Below, one piece after another: positions 1-8,674 of a stretch of 64,000 bases of DNA; the first letter of the stretch is position 1, and each line of letters opens with the position of its first letter. The stretch spans positions 1 through 64,000 of the forward strand of contig MKUO01000023.1 of assembly GCA_001897855.1 (NCBI GenBank), in the 5' to 3' direction. The stretch comes from Bacteroidetes bacterium 43-93 (GTDB taxonomy: Bacteria > Bacteroidota > Bacteroidia > Chitinophagales > Chitinophagaceae). Position numbers and translations under genes: made by a program. The notes under the pieces were generated by a model. It was not told the origin of the DNA, did no database searches, and saw only the letters and a list, made by a program, of their open reading frames with translations.

Positions 1-2349
1 ATTCGCTATACCTGCAGGTATTTTCTCTTTGAACATCACAATGTAATCCAGGGTTTCTCCTGATACATAAGGACCGCAACCAAGGTCTGACGGATCGTTC
101 GGCGCCAGGTTGTTGTTGATGATCACACGCATACCGGTAGGTACATCCCTGATAACTGTCTCAGGTACTGTAAAGGTATCTGCTACCGTAAAGTTAGATA
201 TGCTGGTATAGTTCGTAAATACTCTTTCGTATGGCACATCGTATTCCTTGTTGTTATTGAAGTCCATGAAGATGGTGATCTTCGCATCTGCATGTACGCC
301 CACAGGTTCTGTCTGGTAGGCTGCCATACGGTACACGCTGTCGGTGTACAGTATCAGCGGGTCGCCGTCTGTAAAGTCAGTACGCCTGTTATGTGCTTCC
401 GGGTTCAGCAGGTGCGGGCCGCCCGTGTTCATTACATAGTCCCCAAGGGTAAAGCCGCCTATATCTGTTGTGTCGTTGCTGCCGCCTAAGGACTGGCTGT
501 AGCAATAGCATTTATATCCTGCTTTAGGTATTATATGCACCGCATCGGTAACACTGGTATCGCCGTTGCCATTGTTCGCAGGGGCGCATACTTGTTTGAT
601 GCGGTAATAGAATGGCTGGCGCCCAAAGGTGCGCATCAGCGTATCTATATTCGTTTTATTGTTCGCGCGGAACCATACTATACTGTCTGCGGAGATCTCC
701 CAGGTGCGTACCAGTTCCGATTTCTTACGCTCGTAGGTAGTATCTGTCAGCAGGTAATCGTATCCGGGGCAAAGTGCAAGGGTGCTCGCATCTACGATAC
801 CCGGGTTGCCTGCACTGCTGCATGGCTCATAGCGCATATCTACCAGGTAGTCTTCAATTTCACCTTCTGCTGAACCGAAACCGCAGGAATCAGGATTGCC
901 GGTGCTGATGATAACACGCATACCCGTCATACCTATAGAGGCTGTCGACGGAACGGTAAAGGTGGCCGTTTCTGTATATTGTACTGTTGATGCAGGGGTG
1001 ATCGCTTTTTTCATCACTTTCTCACTGCTCTCAAACAATCCGTTGCGGTTGTAGTCTATAAATACAGCCACATTAGCCGGTGATGGCATCGTGCTGTTGC
1101 TCGTGATCTCTGCAACGTCAATTTTAAAACTGCTGTCGCGATACATCACTACAGGCGCTACAGAAAACTGGAAGCCACTATAACTATTATTTGCAGTAGT
1201 ATTACTAAGCGCAGGTGTGGCCAGGCCGTTGTTAAGTGCTATGCGTTGCTCGCCGGGTTCTGCCGTTATCTTCACATTGCCCACATCAAGTCCTGTGGTG
1301 GTCGCAGCGCCACCTTCGCAATAGCAGTATTGGAATGGTGCTATATCTACATCCCAGGCCGGTGTAGTATATGTTTGGCCGGAATTAGTACACTCCATAT
1401 TACAGCGGTAATAGCTCTTCACGTTAATAGCATCTGTTATAGCGCTGGTTGTAGCACCGGGAATATTGGTCCAGGTAGTACCATTCAAAGATTTTTGCCA
1501 TTGATAGGTAATGCCTGATAAAATTGCAGTACCTGCAATAGACAAACTAAATGAACGGTTAGGACATATCAGGTGTGTACCGGCGATATCAAATTGCGGC
1601 ACACCGGTACAAGGTAGTATGCCCCATACATAGCTCTGGCCTTCTGCAGGACGGCTACTTATGTTTGTTGTAAAAGTTGAAGATGATGGTGTCGGAGCAA
1701 TACCGGCATTAGGCAAGGTCTGGAAGTCGTTTGTATTGCGCGCAATACCAATACTGGCACCGCTGCTGTTATTGAGTACAGAGCCATTCTCCAGGTGATA
1801 CATGAATTCTATCACCCCCCCTTCGTACAATATCACCTGGAAACTGATACAGGCGCTGGATGCAGAATAATTCCATTTCCAGTTCTTCCACTCCATTGTA
1901 AATGTACGGTTAGGTGCTGTGCCTTGTGTTAGATAAGTAGCGGTACCACCACTGCCACTTATATCATCGAATAACGGAAAAACACCCGGTTCGATACCAG
2001 AGCCTTTATTATTGTAGTTAGTATTAATATTATTATTGCCAAAACACAGATACCCGTTAGAGCCTACGCTAACTGTAGTATATACGCCGGTACAAAATGG
2101 GAAAGGGAACCCGATATTAATTCCCGCGTAGGCGGCGTCATCTGTTTGGATGGTACCTACAGTCGTACCACCAGGCAGAAAGTTAAATGTTTTAATGGAG
2201 GAGCTAAACGGATATGCCGCCGCCGTAGTAGGTACCTGTGCTTTCACTAACGCAGGTAACAGAACCATACATATAGCCATAATAAACCATCTGGATGATT
2301 CGAAGACTTTGCCGTAATTAAACTGTTTACGTAGAAATTCTTGCTTCAT
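1..2349 (-). CDS. GEVED-domain secreted surface protein (3' end cut by window)
   Basis: Open from an ATG at 2349 through 783 codons to the window edge without a stop, so the C-terminus is missing. The N-terminus has a charged stretch followed by a hydrophobic signal segment ending near ALVKAQ (residues 24-38). Then comes a domain with GSNGYLCFGN, an Ig-like region with YQWQKS and YYRC motifs (about residues 265-325), and two GEVED domains (about 345-505 and 610-775). The GEVED hallmark is visible as SAEGEIEDYL in the first and as SGETLDY in the second. Both carry a D-x-N-x-N/D-G/K-type loop (FIDYNRNG, FMDFNNNKEYD) that looks calcium binding. GEVED proteins in Bacteroidota are usually T9SS-exported surface adhesins or enzymes, so a sorting domain is probably beyond the edge (inference). 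Substrate unknown. Confidence 0.85.
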   Translation of the reverse strand, partial: MKQEFLRKQFNYGKVFESSRWFIMAICMVLLPALVKAQVPTTAAAYPFSSSIKTFNFLPGGTTVGTIQTDDAAYAGINIGFPFPFCTGVYTTVSVGSNGYLCFGNNNINTNYNNKGSGIEPGVFPLFDDISGSGGTATYLTQGTAPNRTFTMEWKNWKWNYSASSACISFQVILYEGGVIEFMYHLENGSVLNNSSGASIGIARNTNDFQTLPNAGIAPTPSSSTFTTNISSRPAEGQSYVWGILPCTGVPQFDIAGTHLICPNRSFSLSIAGTAILSGITYQWQKSLNGTTWTNIPGATTSAITDAINVKSYYRCNMECTNSGQTYTTPAWDVDIAPFQYCYCEGGAATTTGLDVGNVKITAEPGEQRIALNNGLATPALSNTTANNSYSGFQFSVAPVVMYRDSSFKIDVAEITSNSTMPSPANVAVFIDYNRNGLFESSEKVMKKAITPASTVQYTETATFTVPSTASIGMTGMRVIISTGNPDSCGFGSAEGEIEDYLVDMRYEPCSSAGNPGIVDASTLALCPGYDYLLTDTTYERKKSELVRTWEISADSIVWFRANNKTNIDTLMRTFGRQPFYYRIKQVCAPANNGNGDTSVTDAVHIIPKAGYKCYCYSQSLGGSNDTTDIGGFTLGDYVMNTGGPHLLNPEAHNRRTDFTDGDPLILYTDSVYRMAAYQTEPVGVHADAKITIFMDFNNNKEYDVPYERVFTNYTSISNFTVADTFTVPETVIRDVPTGMRVIINNNLAPNDPSDLGCGPYVSGETLDYIVMFKEKIPAGIAN

Positions 2350-2511
2350 ATAAAAATTGTTATAGCACTAATTTTACCACCCTTGTTATCAAGAGGGCGC
2401 TTAAATTATAAATAAAAACTAGGTTCAACAAATATGTAATTTTAGATAATTAACTACCAGTTATTATTTTATCATTTTCTCGTGATTAATTTAAAATTAG
2501 AGGCCGATATG

Positions 2512-2537
2512 ATCCCGTTTTAGGCGGGATTTTATTA
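2512..2537 (+). terminator. Small GC hairpin followed by T-rich tract
   Basis: ATCCCG and CGGGAT (2512-2517 and 2525-2530) form a 6-bp stem with a 7-nt loop, followed by TTTATTA. It lies in the 238-bp divergent spacer between the GEVED protein and the Xaa-Pro aminopeptidase, about 50 bp before the latter. It could be a weak terminator or a leader hairpin. The rest of the spacer is A+T rich with no gene. Confidence 0.35.
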
Positions 2538-2587
2538 ATAGTGCAGCATACTTAACTTCACACTCGCAATAATTCAATTTTTGAAAA

Positions 2588-3883
2588 ATGAAATATTTAC
2601 CAATTCCGTCCAAACTGTATACACAAAACAGGGAACGCTTCATCAAAAAAATGAAGCCTAATTCTATCGCCATATTCCCCGGTAATCCTGTTTTACCTAC
2701 CAATGGCGATGCTATATATACCTACCGTCCAAATGCCGATGTAGTATGGCTATCCGGCGTGGTACAGGAAAAATCTATGGTCATTTTATACCCTGATAAT
2801 CCAGATAAGAATGCACGTGAAGTATTGGTACTACTACGCCCGAACGAGCACCTGGAAAAATGGGAAGGACACAAGCTGCGCAAGGACGAAGCCACAGCAA
2901 TATCAGGTATTAAGAATATACAATGGCTGGATAGCATAGATGCAACACTTCAGGTAATGATGCACCATGCAGATAACGTGTATCTTAATACCAACGAGAA
3001 CGACAGGCTGGATACAACACTCTTCCGCCCCGACCTGATATTTGTGCACGACTTCATGAAACGCTACCCGGTTCATCATTATGAACGCTCCGCACCTATC
3101 ATGAAAGAACTGCGCTCCGTGAAAACGAAGGAAGAAATAGCGGTAACACAGATAGCTGTAGATATTACGCACAAAGCTTTTAACAGGGTAATGAAATTCA
3201 TTAAACCCGGTGTATGGGAGCATGAAATAGAAGCAGAGATAACACATGAGTTCCTCAGGAACCGCGCTACACGCCATGCTTATGATTGCATCATCGCATC
3301 GGGCGACCGTGCACGCGTGCTGCACTATATAGAAAACAACCAGGAATGTAAAAGTGGTGAGCTGATATTGATGGACTTTGGTGCAGAATATGGTAACTAC
3401 TGTGCCGATATGACACGTACTATTCCTGTAAACGGTAAGTTTACCAAGCGCCAGAAGGAGGTATATAATGCTGTGCTGGATGCCCACAACTTTGCTAAGA
3501 AAATATTAAAGCCGGGCATATCAGTAGTGGATTACACGGTAAAGGTGAATGATTTCCTGGAGCAACAGTGCCTGAAACTGGGACTGATCACTAAAACAGA
3601 TATCAAAAACCAGGATCCTGAAAACCCTGCATACCGCAAATACTTCTACCACGGTGTATCACACCACCTCGGTATAGACGTGCATGACCTGGGCACAAGG
3701 GTAACGCCGTTAAAAGAAGGCATGTTGCTGACCATTGAGCCGGGCCTGTACATAGAGGAAGAGCAAATGGGCATACGTATAGAAAACAATGTATGGCTGA
3801 CCAAAACAGGTAGTATAGACCTTTTCAAAGGCATTCCTATTACTACAGACGAGATCGAAAATGCAATGAAGCGTTCTAAATAA
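2588..3883 (+). CDS. pepP: Xaa-Pro aminopeptidase (M24B)
   Basis: Cytosolic metallo-aminopeptidase that removes the N-terminal residue from peptides with proline in second position. The 431-residue product has the AMP_N domain first (about 1-135; FPGNPVLPTNGD) and then the pita-bread M24 fold (about 178-425). All five dinuclear metal ligands are recognisable: D263 in MDFGAEYG, D274 in ADMTRT, H359 in VSHHLGIDVHD, E384 in TIEPGLY and E399 in GIRIEN. Length matches E. coli PepP (about 440). The ATG at 2588 gives the full AMP_N start; there is no obvious Shine-Dalgarno sequence. It is monocistronic, ending at a bidirectional terminator shared with dnaN. Confidence 0.95.
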   Translation: MKYLPIPSKLYTQNRERFIKKMKPNSIAIFPGNPVLPTNGDAIYTYRPNADVVWLSGVVQEKSMVILYPDNPDKNAREVLVLLRPNEHLEKWEGHKLRKDEATAISGIKNIQWLDSIDATLQVMMHHADNVYLNTNENDRLDTTLFRPDLIFVHDFMKRYPVHHYERSAPIMKELRSVKTKEEIAVTQIAVDITHKAFNRVMKFIKPGVWEHEIEAEITHEFLRNRATRHAYDCIIASGDRARVLHYIENNQECKSGELILMDFGAEYGNYCADMTRTIPVNGKFTKRQKEVYNAVLDAHNFAKKILKPGISVVDYTVKVNDFLEQQCLKLGLITKTDIKNQDPENPAYRKYFYHGVSHHLGIDVHDLGTRVTPLKEGMLLTIEPGLYIEEEQMGIRIENNVWLTKTGSIDLFKGIPITTDEIENAMKRSK

Positions 3884-3900
3884 TTCAACTAAACACACAT

Positions 3901-3930
3901 AAATAAAGGCTGCAATTGCAGCCTTTATTT
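3901..3930. terminator. Bidirectional terminator between pepP and dnaN
   Basis: A perfect 30-bp palindrome: arms AAATAAAGGCTGCAA and TTGCAGCCTTTATTT. It has A-runs on the left and T-runs on the right, so it can terminate the convergent pepP (+) and dnaN (-) transcripts. It lies 17 bp after pepP and 26 bp beyond the dnaN stop. Confidence 0.9.
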
Positions 3931-3956
3931 TTATCAATCAACATCTAATATTCTTA

Positions 3957-5078
3957 TTACACACCCACCATCAACGGCATCAACAGCATCAGCACTTCCT
4001 CATTATCACCTTTTTCCATAGGGCGGAAGATGCCTGCACGTGTTGGTGTGCTCAGTTCTACCTGGATATCTGCGCTATCAAGGTTGGCGATCATTTCTAC
4101 CATCAGTTTTGCGTTGAAGGCTATCTTCATATCCTCACCTGTATATTGACAGTTCAATGTTTCCTTACCCTCGTAAGAGAAGTCAATATCCTGTGCGCTC
4201 AATTGCAGCGAATTACCATTGATCTCCAATACCACCTGGTTGGTAGTTTTGTTGGCAAAGATGCTCACACGACGCAAGGCACTAACAAGATCGTTACGGG
4301 TAATAGTAAGCTTATACGGATTGTCCTTAGGTATTACTGCCTTATAATCCGGAAACTTAGCATCAATCAGGCGGCAGCTCATGCTCAGTTTGCTGGTGCT
4401 TACAAACAGGTGGCTGCTGTTATAAGATACCTGCAGTTGCGTTTCATCAGCAGGTAGGGTAGCCTTTAATTGTTGTAACGGTTTCTTAGGTACTACAAAG
4501 CCTTCCTGCGCCGGGCAGGAAATATCTGTGCGGGTAAATTGCACGAGCCTGTGCGCATCGGTAGATACGAAGGTGATACCACTTTTACTCATCTCAAAGT
4601 ATACACCTGTCATTGCCGGGCGCAGCGTATCGCCACTCACGGCGAATAATGTTTTATTGATGCTTTCTATCAATGCAATGGAAGGCATGGTGAATGCCGT
4701 AGTATCGCCTGGAGCGGGTTCTTTAGGGAAATCATCCGCCTTTTCGCCACCTATCTTGTATTTACCAACGTCGCTGGACATTTCGATAGAAAGATCCTGC
4801 TCATTGATATTAAAAGTAATGGGTTGCTCCGGCAGGTTTTTAAGATAATCCGTCAATATTTTAGAAGGAATACAAATACGGCCCGAACCCTGGGCATCAT
4901 TCACATCCATCTGCACGCGCATCATTGTTTCCAGGTCGGTAGCTGTGAGGGTGAGTGTATTGCCTTTCAGTTCGAACAGGAAATCCTCCAGAACGGAGAG
5001 GACAGTATTAGCACTGATAACCCCGCCTATCTGTTGCAGGTTTTTTAACAGCACTGTTGAAGTGACAATGAAGCGCAT
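3957..5078 (-). CDS. dnaN: DNA polymerase III subunit beta (sliding clamp)
   Basis: The ring-shaped dimeric clamp that tethers DNA polymerase III to DNA. The 373-residue protein has the three tandem clamp domains. The N-terminus MRFIVTSTVLLKNLQQIGGV, the GRICIPSKILTDYLKNLP segment and the end MLLMPLMVGV are typical of the Bacteroidota form of the family. The gene is not next to dnaA, dnaA-recF or rnpA; its neighbours are pepP (convergent) and a small secreted protein upstream on the same strand. It has its own promoter-like boxes and a perfect DnaA box just upstream (separate entries), so it is probably transcribed alone. Confidence 0.97.
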   Translation of the reverse strand: MRFIVTSTVLLKNLQQIGGVISANTVLSVLEDFLFELKGNTLTLTATDLETMMRVQMDVNDAQGSGRICIPSKILTDYLKNLPEQPITFNINEQDLSIEMSSDVGKYKIGGEKADDFPKEPAPGDTTAFTMPSIALIESINKTLFAVSGDTLRPAMTGVYFEMSKSGITFVSTDAHRLVQFTRTDISCPAQEGFVVPKKPLQQLKATLPADETQLQVSYNSSHLFVSTSKLSMSCRLIDAKFPDYKAVIPKDNPYKLTITRNDLVSALRRVSIFANKTTNQVVLEINGNSLQLSAQDIDFSYEGKETLNCQYTGEDMKIAFNAKLMVEMIANLDSADIQVELSTPTRAGIFRPMEKGDNEEVLMLLMPLMVGV

Positions 5079-5098
5079 CTTAAAATTTTGTTAGGAAA

Positions 5099-5127
5099 CA
5101 AAGATAGTCGTTTAGACAAATTGCAAA
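5099..5127 (-). promoter_or_regulatory. Bacteroidota-type promoter of dnaN
   Basis: On the minus strand a -7 element TATCTTTG (5099-5106) matches TAnnTTTG exactly. TTTG lies 17 nt upstream (5124-5127), slightly shorter than the usual 19-21 nt spacer. The element sits 21 bp before the dnaN ATG. Confidence 0.65.
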
Positions 5128-5133
5128 TAGGGC

Positions 5134-5142
5134 TGTGGATAA
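5134..5142. promoter_or_regulatory. DnaA-box consensus upstream of dnaN
   Basis: TGTGGATAA, the exact complement of the consensus DnaA box TTATCCACA, lies 7 bp upstream of the dnaN -33 element and 5 bp before the stop of the neighbouring gene. Regulatory use by DnaA is inference. Confidence 0.5.
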
Positions 5143-5146
5143 CGCG

Positions 5147-5809
5147 TTAATTCTTTATTGCCCCCACAGGTGGCCGCTTACTTAAGGATTTATGCAATAC
5201 GATGGTGGTGTGGATATTTCCTTTGTCGTCTGCATAGTTTTCGGGACTGCCTACACAGTCTGCAAAACCCAGGTATAGTTTCTCCGCATCCTTAGGTACC
5301 AATATCTGCTGGGTAACTCCTTTGTTTGTCAATCCATCCCCTATGTAAAAAGGATATTGCAGGTCCGGCCCCCATTGCAGGAAGTTTTCATGATCTGTGA
5401 AATCTATCCAATTCAACTCTTCGGGGATATAGCTCTGATTCACAAATACACCGGTCAAAAAAGCCTTTCTTTTGAAATCTGCTATCCCTGCCATGCCCTT
5501 TTGGTTAACGATGAGCGTAAACCCTTTGCCGCCATCTGCATCACCATCTTTACAGCTATCGCTCCAGGGGCAGAAATTGACCGTGCCACTCGTATGCTCA
5601 AATGTGATTACTTTAATACCTCTCACGTCTACTTCAACCGGCGGTAGCCCGGCTCCATTACGCACAAATTCCTGCGGTATCAGTAGATTGTGATAGAACA
5701 CATTGCATTGTGCAGATATATCCAGCTCTTTTCTTTCATCCTGGGCCTTGAGGTGGCCAATTGAAAGCAGGGTGATCAGCAAAAACAATATACCTAACCT
5801 CGAAGTCAT
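5147..5809 (-). CDS. Small secreted protein resembling bacterial galactose-binding/lectin-like proteins
   Basis: A 220-residue protein with a clear signal peptide (residues 1-22, ending LKAQ), so it is exported. The mature part has the order seen in PA-IL-like and related galactose-binding modules: a V-x-G-x-K-V-I-T-F strand, a SCKDGDADGGKGF acidic loop, a GIADF..AFLTGVF segment, then FYIGDGL and VPKDAEKLYLGFAD and an N-Y-A-D-D-x-G loop near the end. I assign this from pattern similarity only. It has three or four cysteines (two in FCPWSDSC), which could form disulfides. Binding of a sugar or calcium is inference. It sits between alaS and dnaN on the same strand, 72 bp after alaS, with a 16-bp palindrome before its start. 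Confidence 0.7.
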   Translation of the reverse strand: MTSRLGILFLLITLLSIGHLKAQDERKELDISAQCNVFYHNLLIPQEFVRNGAGLPPVEVDVRGIKVITFEHTSGTVNFCPWSDSCKDGDADGGKGFTLIVNQKGMAGIADFKRKAFLTGVFVNQSYIPEELNWIDFTDHENFLQWGPDLQYPFYIGDGLTNKGVTQQILVPKDAEKLYLGFADCVGSPENYADDKGNIHTTIVLHKSLSKRPPVGAIKN

Positions 5810-5827
5810 ATTTAAAAATACAACTTT

Positions 5828-5843
5828 TACGTTATATAACGTA
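5828..5843. promoter_or_regulatory. 16-bp perfect palindrome upstream of the lectin-like gene
   Basis: TACGTTATATAACGTA is a perfect dyad 19 bp upstream of the start of the small secreted protein and 38 bp after the alaS stop. It lacks the GC core and T-run of a terminator, so an operator is the better guess. No regulator can be named. Confidence 0.4.
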
Positions 5844-5881
5844 CTATTAAGTTATAAAATTTTAGCCCTTCTAGCTATATC

Positions 5882-8506
5882 CTACAGTAAACCTTTCACC
5901 TTATCGATAACCGACTGTAACGCACCAACATCTTGTCCACCGGCAGTGGCCAATGTTTTTTGTCCGCCGCCACCGCCTTTTATCAATCCTGCAACATGCT
6001 CTTTGATGATCTTGCCTGCATCAAGCCCTTTGGCTGCAGCTACGCTGTCTGCAACACCTACTGCTACAAATGCTTTACCATCAATATTGCTGCACAGTAC
6101 GATCACATGGTCGTTGAGATGATTCTTAAGGTCGCCACATAGTTTCTTCAAAGCATCGGCAGAACTTACATGCACTATCTCACCCACAAAAGTAACCTGG
6201 TTGATGATCTGGTCTTTGTGCAGCAACTCATTGCGTAAGCCTACTAACTGGCGGGCTTCCAATGATTCTACATGCTTCTCCAATTGCGCTTTTTCTTCCT
6301 GCAGCTTTTCAATAGCCTTGATCGCATCTTTAGGATTTTTCAGCGCGCTATTGATATTACGTAGTGTTTCGAGGTGGTCGTTTACGTATCGCTCAGCAGC
6401 GCTACCACTAACAGCTTCTATACGGCGAACGCCGGCAGCTACCGCGCTTTCATGCTTTATTTTAAAGAAGCCAAGCTGGCCTGTATTACCCACGTGCGTA
6501 CCACCACAAAGCTCAATAGAGTAGCCCAGATCCATCACTACCACACGCACCACATCTCCGTATTTTTCACCGAATAATGCCATTGCACCCAATTTCACAG
6601 CTTCGTCCTTAGGCATTTCCTTGATCACTACCGGTATGTTCTCGCGGATCTTCTCATTTACCATCGCTTCTATCTTCGCGATCTCTTCATCTGTAACTTT
6701 TGCAAAATGCGAAAAGTCGAAACGGAGATGTTCTTCGTTTACCAACGAACCTTTCTGTGCAACGTGTGTTCCTAATACATGGCGCAATGCAGCATGCAGC
6801 AGGTGGGTAGCGCTGTGGTGCGCCATTGTTTCCCTTCGCTTGTCAACATCCACAGCTGCCAGCAACGGTCCATCTAACTGAGCAGGCAGGTTCTCGGTAA
6901 AATGAATGATCAGGTCGTTCTCTTTCTTGGTATCTATTATGGCTATCTTCTCATTTTCCCATATCAGCTCCCCACGATCTCCTACCTGGCCACCGCTTTC
7001 TGCGTAGAAGGGGGTTTGGTCCAGTACCAGTTGGTACGATTCCTTACCCTTAGCTTTTACCTTACGGTACTTAAGCACTTGCGCCTGTGCATCCAGCTTA
7101 TCATAGCCTACAAACTTTGTGCTGCCTTCCGCAAGTACTACCCAGTCTTCGGTGTCTAAGGCTGTTGCTGCACGGCTACGGGTTTTCTGCTGTTGCATTT
7201 CCATTTCGAAAGCAGCTTCGTCCACCTGCAGATTATTCTCCTGCCCTATCAACCTTGTAAGGTCTATGGGGAAACCATAGGTATCATATAGTTCAAAAGC
7301 AGACTTACCATTTATAGTAGATCCGCTATTAGCTTTTGATTCTGTTATGATCTCGTCTATCTTCTTCAATCCTTTGTCCAGCGTACGCAGGAAAGCATCT
7401 TCTTCTTCCTTGATCACTTTGCTCACAAGATCCACCTGCTGCTGTAGTTCAGGGAACACGTTCCTGAACTGTGCTGCCACTACAGGTACTAACTGTGTAA
7501 GCAACGGTTGCTTATAGTCGAGATATGAATAGTAATAACGCGCAGCCCTACGCAGGATACGGCGTATTACGTAGCCCGCCCCTGTATTAGATGGCAACTG
7601 TCCATCTGCAATCGTAAAGCTGATAGCACGTATATGATCACTCAATACACGGAAGGCGATATCCTGCTTGCTATCAGTGTAACCGTATTCCTTCTTCGTT
7701 ATCTTTTCTATTTCTGAGATAGTGCCTGTAAACAGGTCTGTATCATAATTGCTTTGCTTGCCTTGCAGCACACGCACCAGCCTTTCGAGCCCCATGCCGG
7801 TATCTACATGCATAGCAGGTAAGGGTCGCAGGCTACCGTCTTTCAGGCGGTTGAACTGCATGAATACGTTATTCCATATCTCTATCACCTGCGGATGATC
7901 TGCATTCACCAGGTCTTTACCGGCAACTGCTTTCTTTTCCTCTTCCGTACGGCAGTCAACATGTATCTCACTGCAAGGTCCGCATGGGCCGGTATCACCC
8001 ATTTCCCAGAAATTGTCTTTCTTATTACCCATCAGGATGCGATCCTCAGCAACATGTTGTTTCCAGAAATCGTACGCTTCCTTGTCCATAGGAAGCCCTT
8101 CCTTCTCATCACCGCCAAACACGGTAACGTACAATTTATCTTTCGGGATCTTATATACATCCGTCAGCAACTCCCAGCTCCATTCAATAGCTTCTTTCTT
8201 AAAATAGTCGCCAAAGCTCCAGTTACCCAGCATTTCGAACATGGTATGGTGATAGGTATCTACACCCACTTCTTCCAGGTCGTTGTGCTTACCGCTAACA
8301 CGAAGGCATTTTTGAGTGTCCGCCACACGGGGATTAGGTGCTTGCCTGTTACCAAGGAAATAATCCTTGAACTGGTTCATGCCCGCGTTGGTAAAAAGCA
8401 GGGTAGGATCATTCTTCACTACTATAGGCGCAGACGGCACTATGGTGTGCCCTTTGCTGCGAAAGAAATCTAAAAACTGCTGACGTATCTCGTTGCCTTT
8501 TAACAT
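5882..8506 (-). CDS. alaS: Alanine-tRNA ligase
   Basis: Charges tRNA-Ala and proof-reads Ser/Gly misacylation. The 874-residue protein is the usual full length. The class II aminoacylation core is at the N-terminus (FFRSKGHTIVPSAP, LFTNAGMNQFKD, and MGDTGPCGPCSEIH in the zinc-like loop). The editing domain carries the zinc ligands HHSATHLLH (near residue 565) and CGGTHVGNTG (near 664), followed by a coiled-coil stretch and the C-Ala domain with its glycine-rich GGGGGQ motif. All synthetase and editing signatures are intact. Its promoter is just upstream; the next gene downstream (small secreted protein) could be co-transcribed across the 72-bp gap. Confidence 0.97.
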   Translation of the reverse strand: MLKGNEIRQQFLDFFRSKGHTIVPSAPIVVKNDPTLLFTNAGMNQFKDYFLGNRQAPNPRVADTQKCLRVSGKHNDLEEVGVDTYHHTMFEMLGNWSFGDYFKKEAIEWSWELLTDVYKIPKDKLYVTVFGGDEKEGLPMDKEAYDFWKQHVAEDRILMGNKKDNFWEMGDTGPCGPCSEIHVDCRTEEEKKAVAGKDLVNADHPQVIEIWNNVFMQFNRLKDGSLRPLPAMHVDTGMGLERLVRVLQGKQSNYDTDLFTGTISEIEKITKKEYGYTDSKQDIAFRVLSDHIRAISFTIADGQLPSNTGAGYVIRRILRRAARYYYSYLDYKQPLLTQLVPVVAAQFRNVFPELQQQVDLVSKVIKEEEDAFLRTLDKGLKKIDEIITESKANSGSTINGKSAFELYDTYGFPIDLTRLIGQENNLQVDEAAFEMEMQQQKTRSRAATALDTEDWVVLAEGSTKFVGYDKLDAQAQVLKYRKVKAKGKESYQLVLDQTPFYAESGGQVGDRGELIWENEKIAIIDTKKENDLIIHFTENLPAQLDGPLLAAVDVDKRRETMAHHSATHLLHAALRHVLGTHVAQKGSLVNEEHLRFDFSHFAKVTDEEIAKIEAMVNEKIRENIPVVIKEMPKDEAVKLGAMALFGEKYGDVVRVVVMDLGYSIELCGGTHVGNTGQLGFFKIKHESAVAAGVRRIEAVSGSAAERYVNDHLETLRNINSALKNPKDAIKAIEKLQEEKAQLEKHVESLEARQLVGLRNELLHKDQIINQVTFVGEIVHVSSADALKKLCGDLKNHLNDHVIVLCSNIDGKAFVAVGVADSVAAAKGLDAGKIIKEHVAGLIKGGGGGQKTLATAGGQDVGALQSVIDKVKGLL

Positions 8507-8513
8507 AAGGCTG

Positions 8514-8542
8514 CAAAACTAAGTCAAAACTCAAAAGGCAAA
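8514..8542 (-). promoter_or_regulatory. Promoter of alaS
   Basis: Minus-strand -7 box TAGTTTTG (8514-8521), only 7 bp from the alaS ATG, with TTTG 17 nt further upstream (8539-8542). The spacer lies inside a low-complexity run of CAAAA/AAAGTC units (8515-8550), so the -33 assignment is ambiguous. The leader would be very short. Confidence 0.5.
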
Positions 8543-8674
8543 AGTCAAAAGTTAGATTAATTTTATAATGTAAGCGGGATAGCTATAATTCCAACAGCCT
8601 GGCTACCCTAAGATTAAAAGAACCATATTGAGACTATCCTTTATTTTAGAGGAAAATCCGGCGTCGAACTAAAT

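Noticed and set aside
292-1518. Three plus-strand frames at the window start
   Set aside because: They lie opposite the continuous minus-strand GEVED protein, which has clear domains.
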